Below, piece after piece: positions 48,820 to 60,085 of a DNA stretch of 64,000 nt. How positions within the stretch are numbered: the first letter of the stretch is position 1; each line of letters starts with the position of its first letter. The notes beneath the pieces were generated by a model. The model was not told the DNA's origin. It searched no databases and saw only the letters and a program-made list of their open reading frames with translations. Source of the stretch: Riptortus pedestris (lineage: Eukaryota > Arthropoda > Insecta > Hemiptera > Alydidae); assembly GCA_019009955.1 (NCBI GenBank), contig CM032229.1, positions 2,856,501 to 2,920,500 on the forward strand, written 5' to 3'. Made by a program: the position numbers and the translations under genes.

Positions 48820-49503
48820 ATCCTATACCAAACTGGTCATTTAGTCATTTATGTAAAAAGCAAGATCAAGTTCGTTAATGTTTGAAATCGGGAAAGGGAG
48901 AGGGGGATTTTGATAATTCAAAATATTTCCGTTATTATACGTTGGCTCGATAGAGCGCTTAGAATTAACAATACTGCAAATTAAATATACTATAAAGATT
49001 GTTATATAAATTTATTCTTTATTTTCAATATTAACCAAGATATTTGTATTTTCCAGTTTTCAGGCTTCAGCAAATTCCACATTCTACTCATGTTACATAA
49101 ACAATACTCTGTTGTATAACAAACCACTTTATTCGAAGCTTAAATACCATATTTTGTTTCCAAGAGACCTATTATAGTTCTTGGACTTCTAAAATTTTAT
49201 TTATTGAGATAAAACTTGTTCTGATTCATTATAAATTACAGTACTAGATATAGTATATACGTTACCTATCAATACAATTATGATTTATATTCTGATACAT
49301 TTCAGTAATTGTTTTTCTTTCCGGTGTGAGCTTGGCAGACCTGTTTGTTTACATTTCAGACGCTTCCACATTACATTTATTTATGTTTACATTTATTCCC
49401 TTAATATTCACGGTGGTGTTTTGTTACCAGTATGTAGATGTATCTATTGCTAAACTTCACGAGGGAAATCTGCTTGGTTTACGCAGCCCCTGAGTGACAA
49501 ATG
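48820..49503 (+). mobile_element. HINE-like element, long class, 5'-truncated
   Basis: Begins within the body (ATACCAAACTGGTCATTTAG, GATCAAGTTCGTTAATG) and continues through the long-class region (AGCAAATTCCACATTCTACT, TTGGCAGACCTGTTTGTTTA). It ends GGGAAATCTGCTTGG, ACGCAGCCCCTGAGTGAC. The hairpin is intact except one base. Confidence 0.83.
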
Positions 49504-49786
49504 TTGCTTCCATTGAGATTTTACAGTGTTTGATAGAAGGAATTACGTTGTGTGATGTGATCTGTTAAGATTTAACGTTCTGAATTTGAAAATGTTTATT
49601 TTATCCATACCATACTTGATATATTACCTAAAACGTTCGTAGTCATTAACGATTGAAATATGAATATTTAATATGAATATAATAATGTTATGAAACCGAT
49701 CTTATTAATCTACTGATGCTATACAACCGTTATTCTATACATTTTATCTTAACTTAAATATAGTGCGAGTTATTTGATCTTTCTTT
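49504..49786. other. AT-rich spacer
   Basis: Nothing recognised between two HINE-like copies. Confidence 0.4.
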
Positions 49787-49913
49787 TTTTTAGCAGATTT
49801 CCCTTAAGGGAAATGAGCTATTGAGGTTGTACTCATGACGGAATTTTCGAAATTTTTCTTCAAATGTCCATCGATCCTACCTAGTAGATGACGAAAATGA
49901 GGTCCGTTCAAAA

Positions 49914-49973
<60 letters not shown>

Positions 49974-50390
49974 CTGTTACCGCTCTAGCGGTCGCAATTT
50001 TTGTTTAATCGTTACCAAACTCGATATTTAGTCGATTTATGTAAAAAGAAAGATCAAGTTCGTTAATGGCTGAAATCGGACCAGCGGGAGGGAGGGAGTT
50101 AGAGGGGAGGATTTTCGAAATATCTCCGTTACTATACGTCGGATCAAAAAATTGCACAGAATCAATATTATTGCAAATTAAATTGTCTATAAATATTGTT
50201 ATATACATTTTTTTCTATATATTTGCATTTTTATTAAATCGGGGCGCCTAACGGACGAGAGTTACTTTCCCGCCAAAACCTAGTTCGGCTGTTTCCTTGA
50301 CTGGCTCGACTCTCGTGAAATTTCTCTATTGTAAAACTTCACGTGGGAAATCTGCTTAGTTTACGCTGCCCCTGCGTGACGGACTTTTTT
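49787..50390 (+). mobile_element. HINE-like element, near-consensus short-class copy
   Basis: The best-preserved copy. TTTTAGCAGATTTCCCTTAA and GGGAAATGAGC (intact palindrome); 5' block with CATCGATCCTACCTAGTAG; pure TA microsatellite 49917-49968; body with CTCTAGCGGTCGCAATTTTT and ACCAGCGGGAGGGAGG. Short-class region with CCTAACGGACG and CCCGCCAAAACC. End GGGAAATCTGCTTAGTTTAC, GCTGCCCCTGCGTGACGGAC. About 604 bp. No protein encoded. Confidence 0.9.
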
Positions 50391-50547
50391 TTTGGTTTCA
50401 GCAAGCCCTAACTTCAGCTAAAACTATGTCTCTTCGAGCATCTGAGCCTCCTAACATTTCAAGTCCTGTTATCATGGCTTTCTTATTAGAGGAAGCACAA
50501 AACGTAGCAAATAGACGGTGTCAAAGTCATAGATAGCGTGCCTGCAC

Positions 50548-50592
50548 ATTAGGAACCTTCTTAGTTTACGCGGGAACTGCGTGATGGACTGT
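50548..50592 (+). mobile_element. Degenerate HINE-like 3' end
   Basis: TTCTTAGTTTACGCGGGAAC, TGCGTGATGGACTG keeps the spacing of the 3' terminus, but the stem is damaged. Confidence 0.55.
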
Positions 50593-51577
50593 TATTTGTT
50601 TACTCTACAATTAATAACATTCTCACATACGTCAATAAATTAACATCTTTTGGGTTCTAAGAAATATTATCTATCTTTAAATTATTTGTTCCTTTTTTTA
50701 AAAAAAAAAAAACACATTCAAATTTTCGTATAATTTTTGAAATAATAAAATATGTTTAATCCAGAAATAAAGAAAAAATAATTCTGGTTATCCAATGCTT
50801 TTATCTAGTGATTCCTATCATGGCCTAGATTTCAGGATCTGGGGAATATTTTCCATTGCAGACCGCAAACTAATTCCAAACTATCCAGGACATCATTTTC
50901 TATTAATATACATCAGTTCTAGAAAACATATCCATTCTCTCCATATCCTTCAAGCTATAAACATACAAAACACAATTCAATATTTTATTCATGTCTGAAA
51001 TCAAGATTAGGTTGTTTACATTCTAACACTTGTTTAATTAACTCTTGAAATAGGTACATTACTACGGCAATAAAGACAAAACAGTTGTTCAACAAAACCC
51101 TAGTTGTGATATATTCAAGATGATTTTGGATTCATAGCCAGGTAATAGTTACTGTTATGGACCATTAAAATCCCATTTCATCTTTAATTTATAGCGATTG
51201 CATTTGCTCATTTCGATACTATTAAGATTTATAAGTTGCCAATACACTCCATCAGTGTCATATCTGACATTCAGAATAAAATATCACAGTTCAAGTTTCA
51301 AGTGTCGACAGTTATGCATCATATTTATGGGTAGTTTTAAATATTTATTACTATATACTTATTTGTTTAAATTTTTGTATTTATTTGGTATATTTTTGGG
51401 GGATATTTAATTTTAGATTCTTTAAATTACTTTTGTATTATTATTGATTACTTTTCGTCATCACGTCTACCGTCATATTATTGATGATTTTGCTGTGTTG
51501 CTAGCTGGCATCATCGATGAACTGTTGCACTTAATTCTTTAATAAACTGTTTATGTTGTTTCTACTATTTACTGTTC

Positions 51578-51618
<41 letters not shown>

Positions 51619-51851
51619 CACACACACGCACGCACCCACTCACACACTTATCTATGTATAGAAATTGTAAAGTCTGTCTGATTTTTCTAGAAATTTTCTT
51701 AAATGGTGTAATGTTAAAACAAATAGAAAGTATCTATGTACTCATTAAACTTTACGTGATAATGATTTTCACTACATTCAATGCATTCCCAATTAATGAT
51801 GTATTATCGTCAGAAATGTAGATTTGTATAAATATCATGTCATTTAATGAA
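50593..51851. other. AT-rich intergenic DNA; (TA)n(CA)n at 51580-51645
   Basis: No gene recognised. The microsatellite is (TA)n then CA/CGCA units. Confidence 0.4.
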
Positions 51852-52130
51852 AACTATACGTCGGATCGAAAAACTGTATAGAATCAATCTTATTGCAAAT
51901 TACATTTACTATAAATATTGCTATATACATTTATTCTCTATCTTGAATATTAATCGAGATATTCGCATTTTTATTAAATGTGGGCGGATAACGGACGAGA
52001 GGGTGTTTCCCGCCAAAAGCAAGTTAGGCTGTTTTAGTAACTGTTCGGCACTCGTATGGAGATTTCTCTATTGTATAACTTTACGTGGGAAATCTGCTTA
52101 GTTTACGCAGCCCCTGCGTGAAGGACTTTT
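51852..52130 (+). mobile_element. HINE-like element, 5'-truncated short-class copy
   Basis: Starts at ACTATACGTCGGATCGAAAA and runs through GGGCGGATAACGGACG to GGGAAATCTGCTTAGTTTAC, GCAGCCCCTGCGTGAAGGAC. The hairpin is perfect. Confidence 0.88.
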
Positions 52131-52723
52131 TTTAATAATGGCTATTGAATAAATAAAATAGGTACATTTATTCTAGTTGAGACCGAATTTAGGAATACTT
52201 ATAATAAAAACAAAGTGCTATCCACTTTTATGTTTATTGTATGTTTATATTTATATGTTTATTATTTATTATGTTAATTGGGATAACCGCTTTACAATTA
52301 GTTTGACTGATTCATCATAATTACATGGATCTTCCATGTTCCGACGAACCTGTAATATTCAGTATAAATATATCCCTTGATAAGCTACCACAGTAATGAT
52401 ACTTAATGATAAACGAATGTTATCCATGATTACGATTATTATTGCATGCGGTATTCACAACATGCAGACTTATTGTTCTGGAAATCATTTTGTTTTTCTT
52501 ATTCTTCAAGACTAAACGATTTTATAAGTGCTCTTTAATTACTAGATATTAAGGTATAAACCCTAAATACTGAGACAGGGAAATGTAAAAATATTGTGCG
52601 TATTAAAGCCTTGCCAATGAAAAAAGGAATACCATCATCGTTCAGACTCTAATGATTACTCGTGTGAAACCGGGTACTTAAGTGGTTAGGGGTAGTTTTA
52701 GTTTCTATAAAGATATCAATATA

Positions 52724-52765
<42 letters not shown>

Positions 52766-52891
52766 AATTAGCTTAGCTAGTATATACATATATATTTACA
52801 AAGCTCACTTCATGTGTACAACGTGATCATGTCACTTAAGCGTATAAACTAAAAATGAGTTTACTAAGATCTCACGATTACATATCTGCAC
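52131..52891. other. AT-rich DNA with a poly-A run at 52728-52758
   Basis: The 31-base A run may mark the tail of an unrecognised retroposed sequence in plus orientation, but no source was identified. Nothing else recognised. Confidence 0.4.
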
Positions 52892-53371
52892 ATGATACAG
52901 TCCAATTGGTTCATTAAAAACACTAGTACATGGTTGAAACCATTTCGACCACTCGAAGTTATTAATTATTTTAATAGTTGTTTTCTTAATTGTAAATCCC
53001 AATTGATTTTGGAAAATTGGAAACTTAGTATAACTTTCTTCCATATGAAAAATGTTTGCCCCAACGTTGAAAACAATGTTCGGATAAGCATAATTTCTAT
53101 ATGGATTTCAATTATGTCGTGTCACTTTTATAAGAGGCAAAATCAAAATATTTTTGTTAATTTACACTTCCTATTACTAAAAACGTTTTCACATCTGTGT
53201 CTTCATTATTTATTATCGAATTCAAAATTTATTATTTTCAATGGAAATAAAACCGAAATGTGTAGTTCAGCAAGTCATGCTCATACTTTTTACGCATGCT
53301 GTCAGTCATTGATAAAAGAATACGGTTTTAATGCGATTTATTTGAAACGGTTGACGAAATTTCGGGATTGA
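52892..53371 (+). CDS. 159-codon open frame, probably chance
   Basis: The longest ATG-started frame in the window outside microsatellites. The product is rich in Ser, Asn, Phe, Ile and Leu, as expected from AT-rich DNA. It has several Cys and His but no spaced zinc-binding pattern, no clear signal peptide, and no domain I recognise. No polyadenylation signal, splice-consistent partner or gene neighbour supports it. Treated as an unproven frame. Confidence 0.12.
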   Translation: MIQSNWFIKNTSTWLKPFRPLEVINYFNSCFLNCKSQLILENWKLSITFFHMKNVCPNVENNVRISIISIWISIMSCHFYKRQNQNIFVNLHFLLLKTFSHLCLHYLLSNSKFIIFNGNKTEMCSSASHAHTFYACCQSLIKEYGFNAIYLKRLTKFRD

Positions 53372-53738
53372 ACACGTGAGTCTGGTACACATGCATATAT
53401 ATATTCACCATTACGGACTAGAAAAACCATTCCAATACTATTTAGCCTTATATAAATGGCAGACTCCCGCGTAATGTCTCCATTACAATCAAGTCCATTA
53501 CTCCCCGTATCAGCTGTTATCATTAATCCTCTCATTCCCATTATAATAAATGCTAATAATATTGTAGTGCTCCTCTGATCTTTCAATTACCAAGCCGTAA
53601 TTAAAGCCCAGTTATATAGGAACCGGCAAAGTATAATACACACACACAGACAGACACACACACATACACACACTTGATTACTACTGTAAAGGTGAATAAC
53701 ACTTCCAATATACAGTGCTAATACGAAGTGGAAGTAGA
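53372..53738. other. Island and CA-rich microsatellite (53636-53672)
   Basis: Single-copy-looking sequence with CCCGTATCAGCTGTTATCATT (about 53505), an E-box flanked by inverted TATC motifs. No coding frame recognised. Confidence 0.35.
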
Positions 53739-53995
53739 GCTGTCAGCTGACTTCCCTGAAGCCAAAAGTAGCTGTAGGGGTTGTATTCAACACGATCGAG
53801 GTTGTTTTCGAAACATTTCTTCAAATGTCCATCGCTCCTACCTAGGAGAATCGAAAATAAAGCCAGTTCGACTTTATATATACCTAAAAAAACACACATT
53901 TTCGTTTGGTTCTTTGTTACCAAATTCCAACATTTCTGAAAAACTAAAAATCTAAAATTAAGTTCGTCAAAAGTTAAAATCTATTTCCGGTTGAC
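53739..53995 (+). mobile_element. HINE-like element, degenerate, 3'-truncated
   Basis: AGCTGACTTCCCTGAAGCC, GGGGTTGTATTCAACACG and TCTTCAAATGTCCATCGCTC, TACCTAGGAG form the 5' block. Then come a reduced TA tract and a diverged body (GTTACCAAATTCC, AAATTAAGTTCGTC). Confidence 0.7.
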
Positions 53996-54000
53996 ATTAT

Positions 54001-54310
54001 AAATCTTTAAGATCTCTATCCGGCTAAGCTGGACTAGAGGGATTACTGATATGTTTTACCTAGTGATTGGTTTAGCTCCAGTGAACTGACGGGCCTCATT
54101 ATAACCGGGAGGTGGCCACTGGTAGTATCACTAATGGCCTTTTCGCTAGTCGACTGTAGAAAAGCCAATGTCCTTCGTCATATCAGCTAGCTATCAGGCT
54201 GATTTACTCACTAGACTCTCGCTATCCCACTACCACAGCAACATTAGACCGCTGAATGAACTACGCAGTCACATATTCAAGTCCTGACCATGCTCGATGG
54301 TGTTTAAACA
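54001..54310 (-). mobile_element. 5S-rRNA-derived SINE, degenerate copy
   Basis: Reverse complement shows ACACCATCGAGCATGGTCAG (5S-like), then, in the same order as at 10690-10990, GAGAGTCTAGTGAGTAAA, GAAGGACATTGGC and a tail ending AGAGATCTTAAAGATTTA. The shared non-5S tail establishes a family. Confidence 0.65.
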
Positions 54311-54940
54311 TCCCTTGATTTAAGGGTGTCCTTATTATATACAATCATTATATTTTGACGGGAAGCCACATTGATTTTATTGACAGGTAAACGAAATTCC
54401 TAACAATTCGTTAACATCTCTACAATGGACACTTTTTCCTTCACAGGTACTCCCCATTACTTTTATGTTCAAGTCCAGGGAGTGAAATATGATTAGTTTG
54501 TATAACAACCTCGATTGGGTATATAGCGACAATCCGAAAAAGACGCAAGCTCAACAGACCGAAATTTCGACAATCACCACAAGTTGGAGGAACCAAGCAG
54601 TCGATCAGCTGGGGGAAGGCATTGCCAAGACCGCCAGATGTGAGTTGCCATATATTGTGGAGTAAATGTTGGCAGACCTGAGAGGCGGTGTGATTGCAGG
54701 GCTGATATATATGAGGCTAACTACTATATTGGAAGCAGTAAATTCATAGCAGCCAAACTGGGGTGGGGGTCACTCCCCCTCGTTATATATAATCCTCTGA
54801 TCCTGGAGTACATGGTACGTAACTTCTCGCTGAACCATTACAAACTACACACTCACACCATTATAATTAATGTAAATGCAAAAAAATGGAAAATATTTCC
54901 CTAAAAACTATCAAATAAAATATCCAACCTATGAAGCGTT

Positions 54941-54978
<38 letters not shown>

Positions 54979-55418
54979 TACTATTATTATAGGGAGGTTT
55001 GTTTTCAGAATATTTGCGTAAAATCCTCATCGGAATTTTGTAACCGTAATATATATGTTAACGGGAATTTAAAAATATGCCCACGATTCTCGCAGTGTCA
55101 AGATGTGTCTATAGCTGTGATACGTTTATATCTTCTATAAGAAATTTTAAATTCTTTTCGTTTTATACGGGCTTCCATTATTTCTTATGATAATAGCCTT
55201 ACCTGTGGCAGACGTCGGCCAATAACTTCTGTAAGATGAACAGTCAATTCTTGGTGTTTTCTCAATTTGTTGGCAAAGAATTGGCAAAACATTGTCATTA
55301 TTTGGAACTGATGCATCTTGTCAACAATGATAATATCCTGTTTGTTATCTTTGATACACAGTATGGCCATCTATTTTCATTAGATCCGATTAGATCCTTG
55401 CATTATGCTTTTCTAATA
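54311..55418. other. Intergenic with island at 54540-54840; TA run at 54942-54975
   Basis: The island has CGATCAGCTGGGGGAAGG (about 54602) and GGTGGGGGTCACTCCCCC. AT-rich DNA follows. Confidence 0.35.
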
Positions 55419-55531
55419 ATTTTAGCAGATTTTCCTTCGAGGAAATCAGCTATTGAGGCAGTACTCGTGATGGGATTTTCGAAAAATTTTCATCGATCCT
55501 ACACACGAGATGACGAATAAGATCCGTTCTC

Positions 55532-55580
<49 letters not shown>

Positions 55581-56060
55581 AACGTTCTAGCGGTCGCAAT
55601 TAATTTTTATCTGACTTTTACCAAACTCGATATTTAAACGTTTTTTTGTAAAAATGAAGATCCGACGAGTGGAAAGGGGGGGGGGGTTAGAGTGGAGGAT
55701 TTCGAAAATTCGATATATTTCTGTTGTTATCAGTCGGGTCGAAGCTTTGTTTAGAATCAATCTTATTGCAAATGTAATGATCTATAAATTTTGTTATATA
55801 CGCTTTTTCAATATCGTGATTATTAACAAAGATATTTTCATTTTTTAGTTTTTGGTGGTCAGTACACCCTCACTCCTTCACGTGCCATATTATCAATAAC
55901 CTTTTGTACTATGAAGCACTTTATTTGAAGCATAATATGATATATATATTATATATCAAGTACTGTTTTCATTGAACGTTTATACTTGGAGATAAATGCA
56001 AATTGGTAACGCAAGTGGGAAATCTGCTTAGTTAACGCAGCCCCTGCGTGACGGACTTTT
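55419..56060 (+). mobile_element. HINE-like element, complete
   Basis: TTTTAGCAGATTTTCCTTCG, GGAAATCAGCTATTGAGG, then a shortened 5' block, TA microsatellite (55536-55577) and CGTTCTAGCGGTCGCAATTA. A G run of ten lies at about 55677, then diverged body and part of the long-class region (GTACACCCTCACTCC, AACGTTTATACTTGG). The end is GGGAAATCTGCTTAGTTAAC, GCAGCCCCTGCGTGACGGAC. The hairpin is complete. Confidence 0.87.
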
Positions 56061-56818
56061 TGTGGATTATTCTACGCCATTCTAAGCGGCCTCTCTGTCT
56101 ATTACAATTATTAATAATTCTTATAATTTCAGGCCCATCTAGTCGCCTACATAGTTAGTTAGTTCCTTTCTAGGACTGATTATATTTCATTAAAGTAACG
56201 AGGCTTATGAAATAATTATTTTTGCTATTTCCTTGTTGTTCTAGTATGAATTTTCATGTTTTTCTAGTACGAATTTTAAAACCACTGCTTTCCCATGAAT
56301 AAGTTGAGAATTTTAAGGGCATTCCTGTGTTATCTTAATCTCTTACCTGTGCATTACAAAGTGAACCTCGAGTAAAGGCGGGCTAAAGGAAAGGGCTAAG
56401 TGGAAATTTGCTTTGACTAATCCTCGACTATCATTTTATGACGAGGTCGGCAGTAAATTATAATGAATAAGACTTGGATTCCTGAAGGGTTAAATAGATT
56501 TATAATTATGGGCGTTGTATTAGTGATTAATCAGTGTGATGTGTGATAGTGAAGATGGCTGGAGTGAAATAGTGGTTCCCGGCAGGAGAGGCATAAACAA
56601 CCCCTCTCTCTTCATCGAGAGCTCTCTTTGTGCATCTACGCTCACTTTATGCGTGTGCGTGCAGGTCACTGCCTGAATAGTGTCGCAAATAGGAGCCTTA
56701 CTGCAATTAATCTAATGTCATTGTTACTTGCGGGATTTACCTTTCATAAATACAAATAAATCAATTATTTTATTTATTAATGCCCACTTTATGCTAGCAA
56801 TATGTACATTAAAGTGAC
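56061..56818. other. Intergenic with an island at 56330-56720
   Basis: GC-richer, single-copy-looking, with GACGAGGTCGGCAG, GTGCGTGCAGGTCAC and GCATAAACAACCCC. Near 56775, TAATGCCCACTTTATGCTAG resembles a reversed SINE tail fragment. No coding frame recognised. Confidence 0.3.
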
Positions 56819-56983
56819 TTGATAACGGAGCTTGATGCAATCACAAATTGTAATGAAAATGGAAATATTCCAGTTGAGTTTACCAGAAATCGAACAATTA
56901 TGATACCTAAAAAAGGTAGCACAATAAATCGCAATAATTACAAAACTATTTCTCTTCTTTCTCATGCCTCTAAAATCTCTCGT
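56819..56983 (+). pseudogene. LINE reverse-transcriptase N-terminal (fingers) fragment
   Basis: The frame encodes GNIPVEFTRNRTIMIPKKGS followed by NNYKTISLLSHASKI. This matches the first conserved blocks of L2/CR1-like reverse transcriptases: a G-IP-W/F segment, an IPKKG strand, an NYR-ISLL-H turn. Catalytic blocks (the YADD region) are absent, because the homology stops at about 56983, where a different repeat begins. A dead fragment. Confidence 0.75.
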
Positions 56984-56984
56984 T

Positions 56985-57150
56985 TGGATCAAAATCGACC
57001 AAGGGTGCAGGGGGGCGAAGAAGGGCGAAATTAAAAAAATACAAATTTCTCCGTACCTATTAGAGATACATAAACATTTTAAAGGACATTTATTGTTGGC
57101 CATGAAAAGATAAAGATCTATAATTTATGTTCCTTAAATGTTTTGGTCCA
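56985..57150 (+). repeat. Dispersed repeat, copy 2 of the pair with 1548-1705
   Basis: GGATCAAAATCGACC, GTGCAGGGGGGCG, ACAAATTTCTCCGTACCTAT, AAAGATCTATAATTTATGTT parallels copy 1. It abuts the reverse-transcriptase fragment, so it may have inserted there. Confidence 0.5.
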
Positions 57151-57330
57151 TTCCCTATATCCATGGGATATTCATTCCTAAGCTATTTATTTCTTATGCG
57201 TTGTTCTCGTGTGCTTAAATGATATAGGAAGGGGGGGGGACCAAATTTCGAATAATTAAAATAATAGTATGATAAATAAATAACGAAAGGCAACATAAAA
57301 ATGGTTAACTAAAGCAAAAGGATAATAAAA
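57151..57330. other. AT-rich spacer with a G run near 57232
   Basis: Nothing recognised. Confidence 0.35.
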
Positions 57331-57508
57331 AAATTCCGTCACTTGGGAGCTGTGTAAACTAGAAATATTTCTAGTGACTACTTTTATATTTATATAGTTT
57401 TGAACGGACCTCATTTTCGTTATCGATGGACATTTGTTGAACTTTTGTCGAAAATTGCGTCATGTGTACAATTTCAATCGCTGGTTCTCTTATGAGACAT
57501 CTGCTATA
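57331..57508 (-). mobile_element. HINE-like element, minus strand, deleted to both ends
   Basis: AAATTCCGTCACTTGGGAGC, TGTGTAAAC (reversed 3' end, damaged hairpin) is joined by only about 40 bp to the reversed 5' block (TTGAACGGACCTCATTTTCG, ATCGATGGACATTTG). It ends at AGACATCTGCTATAAT. About 178 bp: essentially both ends without the body. Confidence 0.75.
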
Positions 57509-58418
57509 ATATTAATAATGGTAGAGTAATTGAAAACGTCTTGATATCTATTAAATTCTGAGAAGTCGATATAGTAAGCAAATTTGACAAGAACAACGTC
57601 TGTTGGTTTATCGGGCAATGTTGTAGATTGATTGAACCTGTTGTGTTTCTACGTTGCTGCTGCTTCACATGCTGTTTGTGAGCATTGCTCGTGCTGCGTG
57701 GCGGAGGAGGATGTACGAAGATCAAAGGGAATGGGTCCGAGCCACCATCGGAGGGAATCCTATCTATTTGGCGAGCCCTTCGGACCGTGAAAGAGGCAGA
57801 CTTCCAGATTTATAGCGTTACCTTAATGACAATGGGGGCCGCGGCCAGTCGTGATCAGGCGCCGAAAAAGCCCGACCACAGTGCGCCCCCTGATTTATAA
57901 GATATTGAAAGCATTTTTCTCGTCGAGTCCTATCCGTCTGGGGCCTAATTACACGGCTGATGATGGCCTGTTATTGATGGGAGTGCGTAGGACGGTAGCG
58001 TATCGGACAAGCCTAATGAGCTATTATCAATTAACGCGCCTCAACTGCTGCCGTAGCCTGAGTGACATGTACATCAGTCAGGAGGCTAACTCCTAGTTAG
58101 GCTGTCATCGGCTTCATTACACCTACCCTCCGGCACTCCCCTCTCTCTCACACACACAGCTGGGAAGTACAGCTGCAATACAACAATCATAGGACTTACA
58201 AGGAATTCGAAGAAGAAGATACCACTGTAATCCCATAGCTTTATTACACAATCCTTGGGCCGGAACAACTGACCTTATAGCGCCTTGTAAATTCAAAATG
58301 TTCGGAAGTTCATATTGTTTTCATATCTTAAACACAATCATCATTAATGATGACACCTTACTTTATAAACTCAAACTCATTTATTGTGAACACTTATCAT
58401 GTATTTTGAAATCCGCCT
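57509..58418. other. Single-copy-looking GC-rich island (57640-58160)
   Basis: One of the most GC-rich parts: GGGGGCCGCGGCCAGTCGTG, GGCGCCGAAAAAGCCC, GCTGATGATGGCCTGTTATT and CAATTAACGCGCC. Plus-strand frames of 71 and 81 residues cross it without resembling any family. A conserved non-coding element or an unrecognised exon is possible. It ends in a short CA run at about 58148. Confidence 0.3.
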
Positions 58419-58419
58419 A

Positions 58420-59041
58420 CGCTCCCTCATAAACTCCAAAGCTGTTTATCCTCTCTAAAACTCCTTACCTTACAATCTCCAGAGCTATCCATATCACCTA
58501 ACTGAAGCCTTACCTTATACACTACAAAGCTGTTTATAGTTGCTACAATACCATCGACTCTAATGTCTTACATCACAGTATCCAGTGCTATCCATACCAG
58601 CTCACTGAATTCTTACCTTATAAACTCTAAAGCTGTTTATCGTGGCTACAATGCCATTTACTCCAACTCCTTACCTTACAATCTCCAGAGCTATCCATAC
58701 CAGCTCACTGAATTCTTACCTTATAAACTCTAAAGCTGTTTATCGTGGCTACAATGCCATTTACTCCAACTCCTTACCTTACAATCTCCAGAGCTATCCA
58801 TACCAGCTCACTGAATTCTTACCTTATAAACTCTAAAGCTGTTAATCGTGGCTACAACGCCATTTACTCCAACTCCTTACCTTACAATGTCTAGAGCAAT
58901 CCATACCAACTCACTGAATTCTTACCTTATAAACTCTAAAGCTGTTCATCGTGGCTACACTGCCATTTACTCGAACTCCTTACCTTACAATGTCGAGAGC
59001 TATCCATACCAGCTCACTGAATTCTTACCTTATAAACTCTT
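58420..59041. repeat. 103-bp tandem array, about six units, dimeric substructure
   Basis: The unit contains CTCCTTACCTTACAATCTCC, AGAGCTATCCATACCAGCTC, ACTGAATTCTTACCTTATAA, ACTCTAAAGCTGTTTATCGT and GGCTACAATGCCATTTACTC. Its two halves are themselves related (CTCCTTACCTTACAATCTCC-AGAGCT versus TTCTTACCTTATAAACTCT-AAAGCT), so it grew by dimer amplification. The two outermost units at 58420-58560 are most diverged. Frames through the array (64-65 residues) are not genes. Confidence 0.93.
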
Positions 59042-59765
59042 GTAAGTAAAATCTTCCAAGTCAAGAATGGTTCTTTTACATTTTCTGTATTTGTACTATC
59101 GCAACAGAACAGATTAAACAATAACATCATGATGATCATGATATAGATTTAGCTACGTACCTAACGTATTAACATGTATCTTCTACTTCCTAAACTACTT
59201 GCAGTAATCTGAAGTGAAGCAATTAAATAAATGAGGTATGAGGGTTCCACCTTGCAGTAGACATTCATTCATTACAATTTCTGCGTTTAACTTCTTTCCT
59301 TATGGCATACATATTCATGTGCTTCACATCTTTAACACTGACAGCTAGCAGTGTTGTTGATGCACATCATTAGTAACAAAGTAAGAAGTACGTGAGGTAC
59401 CCGTTTCCTACTATTGTATCGGGAGTGAGGAGTGTCGTAATTCCTATTGCTGGCTGTAGAGCATTTATGTGTAGCCATTGGGAGGCTATACTGGTAGTTG
59501 GATGGGAGCTGTCAGGAGTTGATAAGGCAGGAGGCGGGCTGAAGGTAGCGACAGGACCAACTCCCTTCCCATTTATATATAGAGCCAGACCTGTAAAGGA
59601 GAGAGAGAGATGGAGGACGTGGGTAGTTAGAGTGTCAAACCTTTATTGCTTTACACCAATCCAGATTAGCTTTATTGGGCCTTTATACATCGACGAGCAG
59701 CAGTCTGAGTGCTCTTCTCTATAATCTACCTATCATTAGCTCCTAGAGTGATCCCCCCCCCCTCC

Positions 59766-59824
<59 letters not shown>

Positions 59825-60085
59825 CTCAATCACAACACACTTTCATAGTAATGGAGAAATTACAAATGCCTCTGTTGTCAGAATTCTGAAAAAGCCTTCT
59901 TAGAGAGAAGTAGCCTGGAATAAAATAAGAGTTGAATTTCCCGACATCCGATTTGAGACCGAGAGCTAAGCCTGATTGTCAAGTATAAGTAAGTTACAAA
60001 GGTTCAAGAACAACTACAAAAATATGTGAAACGTATAATTTACTACGATTTCCTGAATCATAATAATAATACTTCATATAATAAT
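59042..60085. other. Intergenic; island 59380-59760; (CT)n at 59768-59821
   Basis: The island has GGGAGCTGTCAGGAGTTGAT running into AAGGCAGGAGGCGGGCTG, and a C run at 59753-59762 before the CT microsatellite. A 110-residue frame (59392-59724) spans it and matches no family I know. Confidence 0.35.

Noticed and set aside
53338..53586. Minus-strand open frame next to the 159-codon frame
   Set aside because: No family resemblance, no supporting splice or polyadenylation context, and it covers a non-coding-looking island.
58420..59041. CRISPR-like regular repeats
   Set aside because: Units are contiguous without unique spacers and the DNA is eukaryotic; it is a tandem satellite.
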